This document shows positions 9,693-16,894 of a stretch of DNA of 27,542 bases, piece after piece. Below the pieces are notes generated by a model. It had not been told where the DNA came from and searched no databases. It worked only from the letters and a program-made list of their open reading frames with translations. Made by a program: the position numbers and the translations under genes. Location of the stretch: the NCBI GenBank assembly GCA_026388345.1, contig JAPLJY010000310.1:1-27542 (forward strand), in the 5' to 3' direction. Numbering within the stretch: the first letter of the stretch is position 1; each line of letters begins with the position of its first letter. Source of the DNA: Deltaproteobacteria bacterium (GTDB lineage: Bacteria; Desulfobacterota; Syntrophia; Syntrophales; UBA5619).

Positions 9693-10640
9693 TCACAGCC
9701 CTTCCTCGGCAAGTTTTCTGATCAACTGGAGCTGGCTGTCGTTGATCTTCCGGGGCACTTCGATATTGATCTTTACAAACTGGTCACCTTTGGCAGATCC
9801 AGATCCCTTGAGGCCGGGAACGCCGTAGCCCTTCATCCGGATCTTTGTCCCGCTCTGCGTACCGGCCGGAACCTTGATTCTTCTGATCGTCCCATCGATC
9901 GTCGGGACCTCAATGCTGATCCCCAGAACGGCCTGGGTAAAGGAAACCGATTTATCAATAAAAATATCGTTTCCATCCCTGGCAAAGATCGGATGGGGAA
10001 GAACGGTGATGTTCAGATAGAGGTCGCCGGCTGGACCGCCGTGAGCACCGGGATATCCCTTCCCGGCAAGTCTCAGTTTCTTTCCGGTGCTGATTCCCGC
10101 CGGAATGCGAACGCTGATCTCATGGATTTCCCGATCCTGTTGAAAAGCAAGCTTCTTCTCCGCGCCGGATACCGATTCCTCGAGCGTAATCGAGATGTTG
10201 TAGTGTAGGTCCTCTCCGGTCTGCGGGGCCTCGTAATGCGGCTGCCCTTGTCCGAAGAGGTCTCGTAAAGGATCGCCACCGGTGCGGAAGTTGTAGCCGC
10301 CACGTCTGCCGGCGCCCCTGGATGCCCTTTCATTTCCCCCCATGCCGCCGAAGCCGAAATCTCGGAGGATCTCATTTAGATCGAAATTACGGAAGATCTC
10401 TTCCTGGCTGTAACGCCGGCTGAACTGATCAGATCCGAAACTTTCGTATTGCTTTCGTTTTTCCGGATCGCTTAGAACGGCATAGGCCTCGCTGATCTTC
10501 TTGAACTTCTCCTCGGCCTCGCGGTTGTCGGGGTTACGGTCGGGGTGATACTTCAGGGCAAGCTTCCGGTATGCCTTCTTAATCGCCTCCGGGTCCGCGT
10601 TTTTCTCAACGCCCAAAGTCTTATAGTAATCATCTGCCAT
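9693..10640 (-). CDS. DnaJ/CbpA-type J-domain co-chaperone without zinc finger
   Basis: A 315-residue Hsp40 co-chaperone that would stimulate DnaK ATPase and deliver substrates. The N-terminal J domain (residues 4-70) has the essential His-Pro-Asp at 32-34 in LKYHPDRN. A Gly/Phe/Arg-rich linker (about 90-135) follows, then the C-terminal substrate-binding domains (about 140-305: [59 protein letters not shown]). The CxxCxGxG zinc-finger repeats of DnaJ proper are absent, so this is the CbpA-like type II class. It is the last gene of the long leftward run, 92 bp after iorB, and has a possible promoter of its own. Confidence 0.95.
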   Translation of the reverse strand: MADDYYKTLGVEKNADPEAIKKAYRKLALKYHPDRNPDNREAEEKFKKISEAYAVLSDPEKRKQYESFGSDQFSRRYSQEEIFRNFDLNEILRDFGFGGMGGNERASRGAGRRGGYNFRTGGDPLRDLFGQGQPHYEAPQTGEDLHYNISITLEESVSGAEKKLAFQQDREIHEISVRIPAGISTGKKLRLAGKGYPGAHGGPAGDLYLNITVLPHPIFARDGNDIFIDKSVSFTQAVLGISIEVPTIDGTIRRIKVPAGTQSGTKIRMKGYGVPGLKGSGSAKGDQFVKINIEVPRKINDSQLQLIRKLAEEGL

Positions 10641-10677
10641 GCTATTTTCGCCGACCTCATCTCAAGAAATCATATTT

Positions 10678-10705
10678 ACCTTACTCATGGAAGAGGATTT
10701 GTCAA
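10678..10705 (-). promoter_or_regulatory. Possible promoter of the DnaJ/CbpA gene
   Basis: On the minus strand a perfect TTGACA (10700-10705) is followed after 16 bp by TAAGGT (10678-10683), a weak -10. It lies in the gap between iorB and the chaperone gene and could give it expression independent of the upstream operon. No CIRCE-type or heat-shock sigma motif was recognised. Confidence 0.35.
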
Positions 10706-10732
10706 GGAGGTAGAGATTCTTGAATGTCCCTA

Positions 10733-11308
10733 CTAAATGTCCCTTCCCAGAAAGAAAGCCTCCCTGTTCGCTCGGACGAGCTTCGCTGGGAAGGACTCTT
10801 CCAGCACCTTTTCCCAGAGCCCAATCTTGAAATTCAGGCAGGAGGAAAGCGCTCCCAGGAGGACGGAATTCACGGTACGGATATTTCCGGCCCGGAGGGC
10901 GAGCGCCGCGGCATCGACCGTCACGGACTTCGCAAAAAAACGACCGACCGTCTCCGCTACATTTGCAGGATAGGGAGCCTCGCCCAGATTGACGGCCGGA
11001 GGGTAGATTTCTTCCGTATTGATAATTACCGTGCCTGTTGCCTTGACATAATCCAGGTAACGGAGCGTATCCATTTTTTCAAATGAAACAAGGATATCGA
11101 TATCATTTACCTTGGCCAGTGGTGAATGAACCTTCTCCCCGTAACGCACATGGCTGGTCACGCACCCGCCCCGCTGGGCCATGCCGTGCACTTCGCTCTT
11201 CTTTACGTCGAGGCCGGCAGCCATGAAGACGCGGCAGAGGATGTCACTCGCGCGGAGGATTCCCTGTCCACCGACGCCGGCCAGCAATATCCCCTTGGTT
11301 TCCATCAT
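10733..11308 (-). CDS. iorB: Indolepyruvate:ferredoxin oxidoreductase, beta subunit
   Basis: A 191-residue gamma-type domain subunit of the 2-oxoacid:ferredoxin oxidoreductase superfamily. With IorA it oxidatively decarboxylates indolepyruvate and other aryl pyruvates to acyl-CoA while reducing ferredoxin. The signatures are GVGGQGILRASDIL at 11-24 and SEVHGMAQRGGCVTSHVRYG, typical of IorB. Its ATG overlaps the iorA stop (ATGA, 11305-11308), so the two are translationally coupled. The enzyme is oxygen-sensitive in known cases, which supports an anaerobic host using aromatic amino acids or making them by reductive carboxylation. Confidence 0.95.
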   Translation of the reverse strand: MMETKGILLAGVGGQGILRASDILCRVFMAAGLDVKKSEVHGMAQRGGCVTSHVRYGEKVHSPLAKVNDIDILVSFEKMDTLRYLDYVKATGTVIINTEEIYPPAVNLGEAPYPANVAETVGRFFAKSVTVDAAALALRAGNIRTVNSVLLGALSSCLNFKIGLWEKVLEESFPAKLVRANREAFFLGRDI

Positions 11309-13098
11309 TCTTTCTCCTCCATAATGGCGTCGGATTTGCAGAGTTGTTCGCAGAGACCGCAGCCGGTGCAGAGATTCCGATCAATGACGGCGATCCCTCC
11401 CCTTCCCTTCTCTTTCACTGCCTCCTCAGCCGCCCTGTTTTCGATTTTTTGCCAGGCGATAGGCGGACAGCCGAGACCGAGACAGAGACGGCAGCCGGTG
11501 CATCTCTCCGGATCGATCCGGAAGGGTTTTCGTAGAGCTGGCATTTCGCGCTTGAAGAGGACGCAGGCACGCCTGGAGATCACGACGGACGGGCCCGAAC
11601 GGGCCAATTCTTCCTTCAGGACAGTTCGAACGGCCTTCAGATCATAGGGATCGACGATTCTGACGCTTTCAATGCCCAATGTCTTCACCAGGGCGGCAAA
11701 ATTCACGCCCATCGTCTTTTCCCCTTGCAGCGTGAACCCGGTGGCGGGATGTTCCTGCATCCCCGTCATCGCCGTGGTACTGTTGTCGCAGATAACGATG
11801 ACGGCGTCGCTGCGGTTGTAGGCCATGTCGAGCAGGGGCGTGATCCCGGAATGGAGAAAGGTGGAGTCACCAATGACGCCGACGATCTTTCCCCTCCCCT
11901 TCTCTCCGAGCGCCTTGCTCATCCCATGGGCCATGCCGATGCTGGCACCCATGCAGATGCAGGAGTGCAGACCCTCGAGCGGTTTCATGAAGGAGAGGGT
12001 ATAACAACCGATGTCTCCGGTGACGAAGACCTTGAGCTTCCCAAGGATGTAAAAGAGTCCACGGTGGGGGCAGCCGGGACAGAGATTCGGCGGTCGCGGG
12101 GGAATATGGATTTCGGGAAGCGCCCGGACAGCATCCCGGCGGCCGGTGATCGCCTGTTCGATGACCCCTGGATCGAACTCGCCGGTGTAGGGGAAGATCT
12201 CCTTCCCCGTCACCTCGATTCCAAGGGCGCGGATCTGCTCTTCCAGAAACGGATCCAGCTCCTCGATAACGTAGATTTTATGGACCTGGGCGGCAAACTC
12301 ACGGATCAGGCCAACGGGCAAAGGGTGAACCATCCCAAGTTTCAGATAGGAGTATTCCGGAAACACATCTTTCGCATAATGGTAGGATATCCCTGCCGTA
12401 ATGATCCCGACGTCGGGACTGTTGATCTCGATGCGGTTTTCGGGAAAGGTTTCGGCGAAGGTCCGGAGATCCTGCATGCGTTTTTCGACGACAACACGCC
12501 TTTTGCGGGCGTTCATGGGGACCATGACGAATTTTTCTGCATTGAAACGGATGGCCGTCCGATCCTCAAGGGTTCGAGGTTCCTCCAGGGTTACGACCGA
12601 TTTGGAATGGGAGACCCTCGTGGTCGAACGGAGAAAGACCGGGGTGTCGAACCGCTCGCTCAGATCGAATGCAAGTTTGATGAAATCCTTCGCCTCTTGG
12701 CTGTCGGCGGGTTCCAGCATGGGGATTTTGGCGAATCGTGCGTAGTGGCGGTTGTCTTGTTCGTTCTGAGAGCTGTGCAGCGATGGATCGTCTGCGGTGA
12801 TGACGACCAAGGCGCCGTTGGTCCCCGTATAGCTCGCCGTAAACAGGGGATCAGCCGCCACATTGACACCGACATGCTTCATGACCACCATCACCCGGGT
12901 GCCGGCCAGGGCCGCGCCGATCCCGACCTCCATGGCGACCTTTTCGTTTGGAGACCATTCCGCATACACCCCCGGATAATTTGCGAAGGCCTCCATGATT
13001 TCCGTGCTCGGTGTTCCTGGGTATCCGGCCGCAAATCTTGCCCCGCATTCGAAGGCGCCCCGCGCGATCGCCTCATTTCCCGACATCAGTTCTTTCAC
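11305..13098 (-). CDS. iorA: Indolepyruvate:ferredoxin oxidoreductase, alpha subunit
   Basis: A 597-residue thiamine-diphosphate subunit. The N-terminal pyrimidine-binding domain starts MSGNEAIARGAFECGARFAAGYPGTPSTE; the ThDP-binding region has LCPGCPHRG, GDIGCY and GDSTFLHSGITPLLDMAYN. The C-terminus carries a two-cluster ferredoxin domain: Cys533/536/539/544 in CTGCRLCLGLGC, a slightly irregular first cluster normal for IorA, and Cys577/580/583/587 in CTGCGLCEQLC. The start at 13098 is GTG, with AAAAGGGG about 6 bp upstream on the minus strand; an in-frame ATG four codons later is an alternative. It follows the TPR protein gene by about 60 bp and overlaps iorB. Confidence 0.97.
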   Translation of the reverse strand: MKELMSGNEAIARGAFECGARFAAGYPGTPSTEIMEAFANYPGVYAEWSPNEKVAMEVGIGAALAGTRVMVVMKHVGVNVAADPLFTASYTGTNGALVVITADDPSLHSSQNEQDNRHYARFAKIPMLEPADSQEAKDFIKLAFDLSERFDTPVFLRSTTRVSHSKSVVTLEEPRTLEDRTAIRFNAEKFVMVPMNARKRRVVVEKRMQDLRTFAETFPENRIEINSPDVGIITAGISYHYAKDVFPEYSYLKLGMVHPLPVGLIREFAAQVHKIYVIEELDPFLEEQIRALGIEVTGKEIFPYTGEFDPGVIEQAITGRRDAVRALPEIHIPPRPPNLCPGCPHRGLFYILGKLKVFVTGDIGCYTLSFMKPLEGLHSCICMGASIGMAHGMSKALGEKGRGKIVGVIGDSTFLHSGITPLLDMAYNRSDAVIVICDNSTTAMTGMQEHPATGFTLQGEKTMGVNFAALVKTLGIESVRIVDPYDLKAVRTVLKEELARSGPSVVISRRACVLFKREMPALRKPFRIDPERCTGCRLCLGLGCPPIAWQKIENRAAEEAVKEKGRGGIAVIDRNLCTGCGLCEQLCKSDAIMEEKE

Positions 13099-13159
13099 AA
13101 AACACCCCTTTTCCGAACATCACGCTGCTTTAGGGGAAGCCCCGCGAATGCCGACAGCG

Positions 13160-13837
13160 TCAGCCCAAGATGGAAATTTTTCTCTTCAGATAAAGCGTCA
13201 TGAGTGGATCCGTCGTCTTGCCCAAGGCCTTCCGGTAAAATTCCGCGGCCTTCGCGGGATTGTTCAACTCCTCATAAATCCTTGCAATGTTGCTGAAATT
13301 CAGAGCCTCGAAAGAAGAAGCCGTGTTCGTCTTCATCGCCTTTTCATAGAATTCCAGCGCCTTTTTGAAATCCTTCTTCGCTTCCTGGCAGTTGCCGAGA
13401 CCGCTGTTCGCCAGGGTGATCAGATCACTTTGCGGGGGGGCATTTTTCAGAAACTCTTGATAGGCGCCGATCGCGGCATCGAACTCTTGTCGATTGAAAT
13501 AGAGATTCCCGAGACGGTAGTAAGCAGTGACGGCCGCGTCGCTCCGCGGATACCGTGTAATGAGATCTTTGTATCCTTGGATCGCCGCTGTGTCTCCGGA
13601 CGCAGGACCCGTTTTCGCCGCGGCATCAAAGACACGGTTGTAGAGGTTTCCGGCGCTTGTCTCGTAGTTAAGCTGATAGAGGTACCAGCCGCCGGCCAAC
13701 AGGATGATCAACAGGAAAATCCCCACCCCGGCATAAATGCGCGTTCGGTGCTTTTCCACAAACGCCCGGACGCTGAGAAAGAAAAGCTGCAGCTTATCCG
13801 GCTCCATGAGTTCTTTTTTATCTATTTTTGTTGCCAT
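13160..13837 (-). CDS. Membrane-anchored tetratricopeptide repeat protein
   Basis: A 225-residue protein with a short basic cytoplasmic N-terminus, one membrane helix (about residues 34-56, YAGVGIFLLIILLAGGWYLYQL), and an extracytoplasmic or periplasmic region of TPR-like helical repeats (about 85-218: AAVTAYYRLGNLYFNRQEFDAAIGAYQEFLK, ALNFSNIARIYEELNNPAKAAEFYRKAL). The layout resembles YfgM, an ancillary SecYEG-associated protein, but the similarity I can see is one of architecture only. It lies 17 bp after the thioesterase gene and is co-directional with iorA, so it is probably in the same operon. Confidence 0.85.
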   Translation of the reverse strand: MATKIDKKELMEPDKLQLFFLSVRAFVEKHRTRIYAGVGIFLLIILLAGGWYLYQLNYETSAGNLYNRVFDAAAKTGPASGDTAAIQGYKDLITRYPRSDAAVTAYYRLGNLYFNRQEFDAAIGAYQEFLKNAPPQSDLITLANSGLGNCQEAKKDFKKALEFYEKAMKTNTASSFEALNFSNIARIYEELNNPAKAAEFYRKALGKTTDPLMTLYLKRKISILG

Positions 13838-13854
13838 GGGTTTGCCTTTGCTCC

Positions 13855-14268
13855 TTAGGTTTCTGGATAGTATGATCGAATTTTGTCCGAAATGTGGGCC
13901 GGGATACGGACGATCTTTCCGCTCCGATCCGTGCAGGCATGAACTGTATAACCCTCTGTCAGGAGGTTTCCCCGGTTTTCATCCCAGATAAGGTAGGTGA
14001 ATTTCATGCTGACCCATTTGAGATACGCGATCTCTGTTTCAACGAGGACCATCTCATCGTAATGCGCCGGAAGATTATAGTGACAATAGACCTGTGTCAG
14101 AGGCAGATTGAATCCGGCCGCCTCCACCTCCGAGTAGAGGATTCCCATATCCCGGAAGAGCTCGGTGCGTCCAATCTCGAACCAGCGGATATAATTGGTG
14201 TGATATACGATGCCCATGGCATCGGTATCGGCATAGATGGCGCGGATCTTAACGGGTGTTCTGTTCAA
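13855..14268 (-). CDS. ybgC: YbgC/FadM-type acyl-CoA thioesterase
   Basis: A 137-residue hotdog-fold thioesterase of the 4-hydroxybenzoyl-CoA thioesterase/YbgC family, expected to hydrolyse acyl-CoA thioesters in the cytoplasm. The diagnostic block is IYADTDAMGIVYHTNYIRWFEIGRTE (residues 11-36), with the catalytic Asp in DTD. The start codon is TTG at 14266-14268. It is fixed by a strong GGAGG (14276-14280 on the minus strand) 7 bp upstream, and the first ATG lies inside the active-site motif. It overlaps the end of apgM by 20 bp, so translation is probably coupled. The substrate is unknown. Confidence 0.93.
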   Translation of the reverse strand: MNRTPVKIRAIYADTDAMGIVYHTNYIRWFEIGRTELFRDMGILYSEVEAAGFNLPLTQVYCHYNLPAHYDEMVLVETEIAYLKWVSMKFTYLIWDENRGNLLTEGYTVHACTDRSGKIVRIPAHISDKIRSYYPET

Positions 14269-15478
14269 GAAAGCGCCTCCAGTCGCCGACGAAGTTCTCC
14301 ATGAACCTGTATCCCGGAGAAATCAGATTGCCCGATCTTCTTGCTCCATTCTCCCCGAAAGGGATCCCCCTGGACTGATTTTCTTCAACCCGGGAAGAGA
14401 GGGCGGCAATCGGGCTGGGATCTGCGGTGTGTGTCCTCAGGAGGATCGGTGTCGGATGGTCACTCATAACAGCCACGCGGAAATCGCCAAAACGGGGAAT
14501 CCCGCTCAGGATAGTCCCGACGACTTTTTCGTCGAAATCCTCGATGGCTTTGATCTTCCCCTCCAGGTTACCTTCATGACCCATCTCATCGGGCGCCTCG
14601 ACATGGATGAAGACCAAATCGAGCTCGCGAAGGGCGGTCAAGGCCTTTTCCGCTTTGCCGAGGTAGTTGGTGTCCGTGTATCCGGTGGCCCCGTCGACCG
14701 GCAAGACCTCCAGACCGGCATAGATGGCGATCCCGTTCAGAAGATCCACCGCGGAAATCATGCTGCCGCGGAGATGAAATCGCTCCGTAATCTTCTGCAT
14801 GTGTGGCGCCCTGCCCTGTCCCCAGAGCCAGATGGCGGTCGCGGGCTTCAGTCCTCGGGCGTGCCTTTCCCGATTGAGTGGATAATCCGCCAGGAATTCC
14901 CGGGAGATCTGCATAAGGCGTCTGATCGGTTCGGCGTTCCGTCCCTGGGGAAGATATTGGCTGATGCCCTTCCCGGTAATATCATGGGGCGGCGTTGCCG
15001 CAATGTCGGTTCCCCCACCCTTCCAGACCAGAAGATGCCGGTATCCGACTCCCGGATAGAAAAAAAACGTCTCAGACCCGATTCCCTTCCCGAGATCGTC
15101 AATAACCTGCCTTGCCTCAACGGAGGAGATATGGCCGGCCGTAAAATCCTCCATGACCGGATCATCGCCGTCACCGAGCGTTACGAGATTGCAGCGGAAA
15201 GCGACATCTTCCGGCGCAAGGGTGATTCCCATGCTGGCGGCCTCGAGGGGTCCCCTTCCAGTATAGCAGATCCGAGGGTCGTAACCGAGTACAGCCAGAT
15301 TTGCGACGTCGCTTCCCAGCGGAAGGCCCGGGACAATTGTATCGATGAGCCCCAGGGTTCCCTCCGCTGCCATCCGGTCCATATGGGGGGTGCGGGCAAA
15401 TTCCAGGGGAGTCTTATCTCCCAGAACGGCAAGGGGATCATCCGCCATCCCATCGCCAAGCAGAATTACGTATTTCAT
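14249..15478 (-). CDS. apgM: ApgM-type 2,3-bisphosphoglycerate-independent phosphoglycerate mutase family (possible homoserine kinase analogue)
   Basis: A 409-residue alkaline-phosphatase-superfamily protein of the archaeal-type cofactor-independent mutase group. Metal and nucleophile motifs are present: LLGDGMAD with Asp9, LPLGSDVANLAVLGYDP with Ser56, HVEAPDEMGHEG, and MSDHPTP. By family it would interconvert 3- and 2-phosphoglycerate. However, its ATG shares a base with the hom stop (TGATG, 15476-15480), which ties it to threonine synthesis. ApgM-like proteins next to hom have been proposed as functional analogues of homoserine kinase in genomes lacking ThrB. No thrB is present in this window, though it could lie elsewhere. 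Family assignment is firm; the choice between the two roles is open. Confidence 0.9.
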   Translation of the reverse strand: MKYVILLGDGMADDPLAVLGDKTPLEFARTPHMDRMAAEGTLGLIDTIVPGLPLGSDVANLAVLGYDPRICYTGRGPLEAASMGITLAPEDVAFRCNLVTLGDGDDPVMEDFTAGHISSVEARQVIDDLGKGIGSETFFFYPGVGYRHLLVWKGGGTDIAATPPHDITGKGISQYLPQGRNAEPIRRLMQISREFLADYPLNRERHARGLKPATAIWLWGQGRAPHMQKITERFHLRGSMISAVDLLNGIAIYAGLEVLPVDGATGYTDTNYLGKAEKALTALRELDLVFIHVEAPDEMGHEGNLEGKIKAIEDFDEKVVGTILSGIPRFGDFRVAVMSDHPTPILLRTHTADPSPIAALSSRVEENQSRGIPFGENGARRSGNLISPGYRFMENFVGDWRRFLEQNTR

Positions 15479-16791
15479 CAGAGTTTGTCGTCCTCGATTC
15501 GTATCAGCATGGTTTTCCCCATTACGATATCGAGCCGGTCGATATCCTCCAGAGCCCTACGGACATCCATTTCTCTGGCCTTGTATGTGGTCATCACGAT
15601 TGGAACGGCACCCCCCTGCATTCTCCCCTTTTGGATGACGGTGGCAATGCTGATATCATTTGCACCCAGGATTCCTGAGATCCGGGAAAGGACGCCGGGG
15701 CGGTCGACGGCTGAAAAACGGAAATAGTAATTTGTCAAGATCCGGTCAAATGGCATCAACCGAATCTCCTCGATGGCGTCTTCGTCGAGGACCCGCGGGG
15801 GGACGCGACCGGCGATCCCCTTCCGAATGTCGCGGGCGATATCGACGATGTCGCTGACCACGGCACTGGCCGTCGGCATCATGCCTGCGCCCTGACCGTA
15901 GAGGAATACAGAGTCGGCTGCATCGCCAATAATGTGAAAGGCGTTGAAATTGCCGTTGACATTAGCGAGCAGGTGATTGAAAGGAATCATCGTCGGATGA
16001 AGCCGGGCCTCGATCTCCCGGTCTCTGAGGATCGCGATGGCCAGAAGCTTGATCCGATAACCGAGTTCCCGGGCAAACGCGATATCCTGTTCGCTGATCA
16101 GGCTGATCCCCTCCCGGTACAGATCATGTAGATGAACCTTTTTCCCGTAGGAGAGGGAGAGAAGGATCGCAAGTTTGTGGGCGGCGTCGATACCCTCGAC
16201 GTCATACGTGGGATCGGATTCGGCAAATCCCAGGGCCTGGGCCTCCTTCAAAACTGTCTCAAAGGACCCTCCTTCATCCGTCATCTTACTTAAAATAAAA
16301 TTGGATGTTCCGTTCACGATCGCAGAGATGGATTGAATCCGGTTGGCGATAAGACTTTCCTTGATCGTCTTGATCACGGGGATGGTCCCGCCGACGCTGG
16401 CCTCCAGGCCGATGTTGACCCCGTGTCGCGCGGCACTTCGGAAGATCTCGTCCCCATGCGTCGCCAAGAGGGCCTTGTTCGCCGTGACGACGTGTTTCCC
16501 CTGGTTCATCGCGGCCAGAATGAAGGTCCGGGCCGGTTCGTAACCGCCCATGAGCTCGACGACGATGTCAATCTCCGGATCACTGAGGATATCAGCGGCG
16601 TCCGTCGTAAGGAGTGCTTCATCGACCTGAACCCCCCGGAATCTCCTGATATCGATGTCTGCAATCCTCTTCAGGCGGATCTCCGCGCCGAGTCGCCCGG
16701 CGATGAGATCACCATTCTGCTGCAGAAGCTTGACAACACCCGTACCGATGGTTCCAAAACCGATAAGCCCTATGGATATCAATTTCTTCAT
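15478..16791 (-). CDS. hom: Homoserine dehydrogenase with C-terminal ACT domain
   Basis: This 437-residue enzyme reduces aspartate semialdehyde to homoserine with NAD(P)H, at the branch to threonine and methionine. The N-terminal Rossmann fold has GFGTIGTGV (11-19); TANKALLA and EASVGGTIPVI are the catalytic-domain signatures, followed by AIVNGTSNFILSKM and DPTYDVEGIDAAHKLAILLSL. The last 80 or so residues form an ACT domain (RFSAVDRPGVLSRISGILGANDISIATVIQK), so feedback inhibition by threonine is likely. It is a monofunctional enzyme with no aspartokinase part. It is coupled to apgM and lies 103 bp after recG with a likely promoter in between. Confidence 0.97.
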   Translation of the reverse strand: MKKLISIGLIGFGTIGTGVVKLLQQNGDLIAGRLGAEIRLKRIADIDIRRFRGVQVDEALLTTDAADILSDPEIDIVVELMGGYEPARTFILAAMNQGKHVVTANKALLATHGDEIFRSAARHGVNIGLEASVGGTIPVIKTIKESLIANRIQSISAIVNGTSNFILSKMTDEGGSFETVLKEAQALGFAESDPTYDVEGIDAAHKLAILLSLSYGKKVHLHDLYREGISLISEQDIAFARELGYRIKLLAIAILRDREIEARLHPTMIPFNHLLANVNGNFNAFHIIGDAADSVFLYGQGAGMMPTASAVVSDIVDIARDIRKGIAGRVPPRVLDEDAIEEIRLMPFDRILTNYYFRFSAVDRPGVLSRISGILGANDISIATVIQKGRMQGGAVPIVMTTYKAREMDVRRALEDIDRLDIVMGKTMLIRIEDDKL

Positions 16792-16853
16792 GGTCTTATA
16801 CCCGGAGGTTCAATTGATCGCATCTACAGCCGCAACTTGAAAATGCAGCCGTT

Positions 16854-16881
16854 CCTATATCAAATTATCCTGTTTTGTCAA
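16854..16881 (-). promoter_or_regulatory. Probable promoter of hom
   Basis: On the minus strand a perfect -35 TTGACA (16876-16881) and TATAGG (16854-16859) are 16 bp apart. They lie in the recG-hom gap and would give a leader of about 55 bases before hom. I saw no clear attenuator or riboswitch in that leader. This suggests that hom, apgM and the genes after them can be expressed independently of recG. Confidence 0.55.
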
Positions 16882-16894
16882 AAGAATTCATCTG

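Noticed and set aside
11725..13203. Open frame of 492 codons on the plus strand, antisense to iorA
   Set aside because: It is the complement of a well-supported gene; its product is of shadow type with no domain and no ribosome binding site logic.
14237..15727. Open frame of 496 codons on the plus strand across apgM and hom
   Set aside because: It spans the ends of two firmly identified opposite-strand genes and shows no family signature.
16792..16894. Threonine attenuator or riboswitch before hom
   Set aside because: The leader has no Thr/Ile codon-rich peptide and no strong alternative hairpins that I could see.
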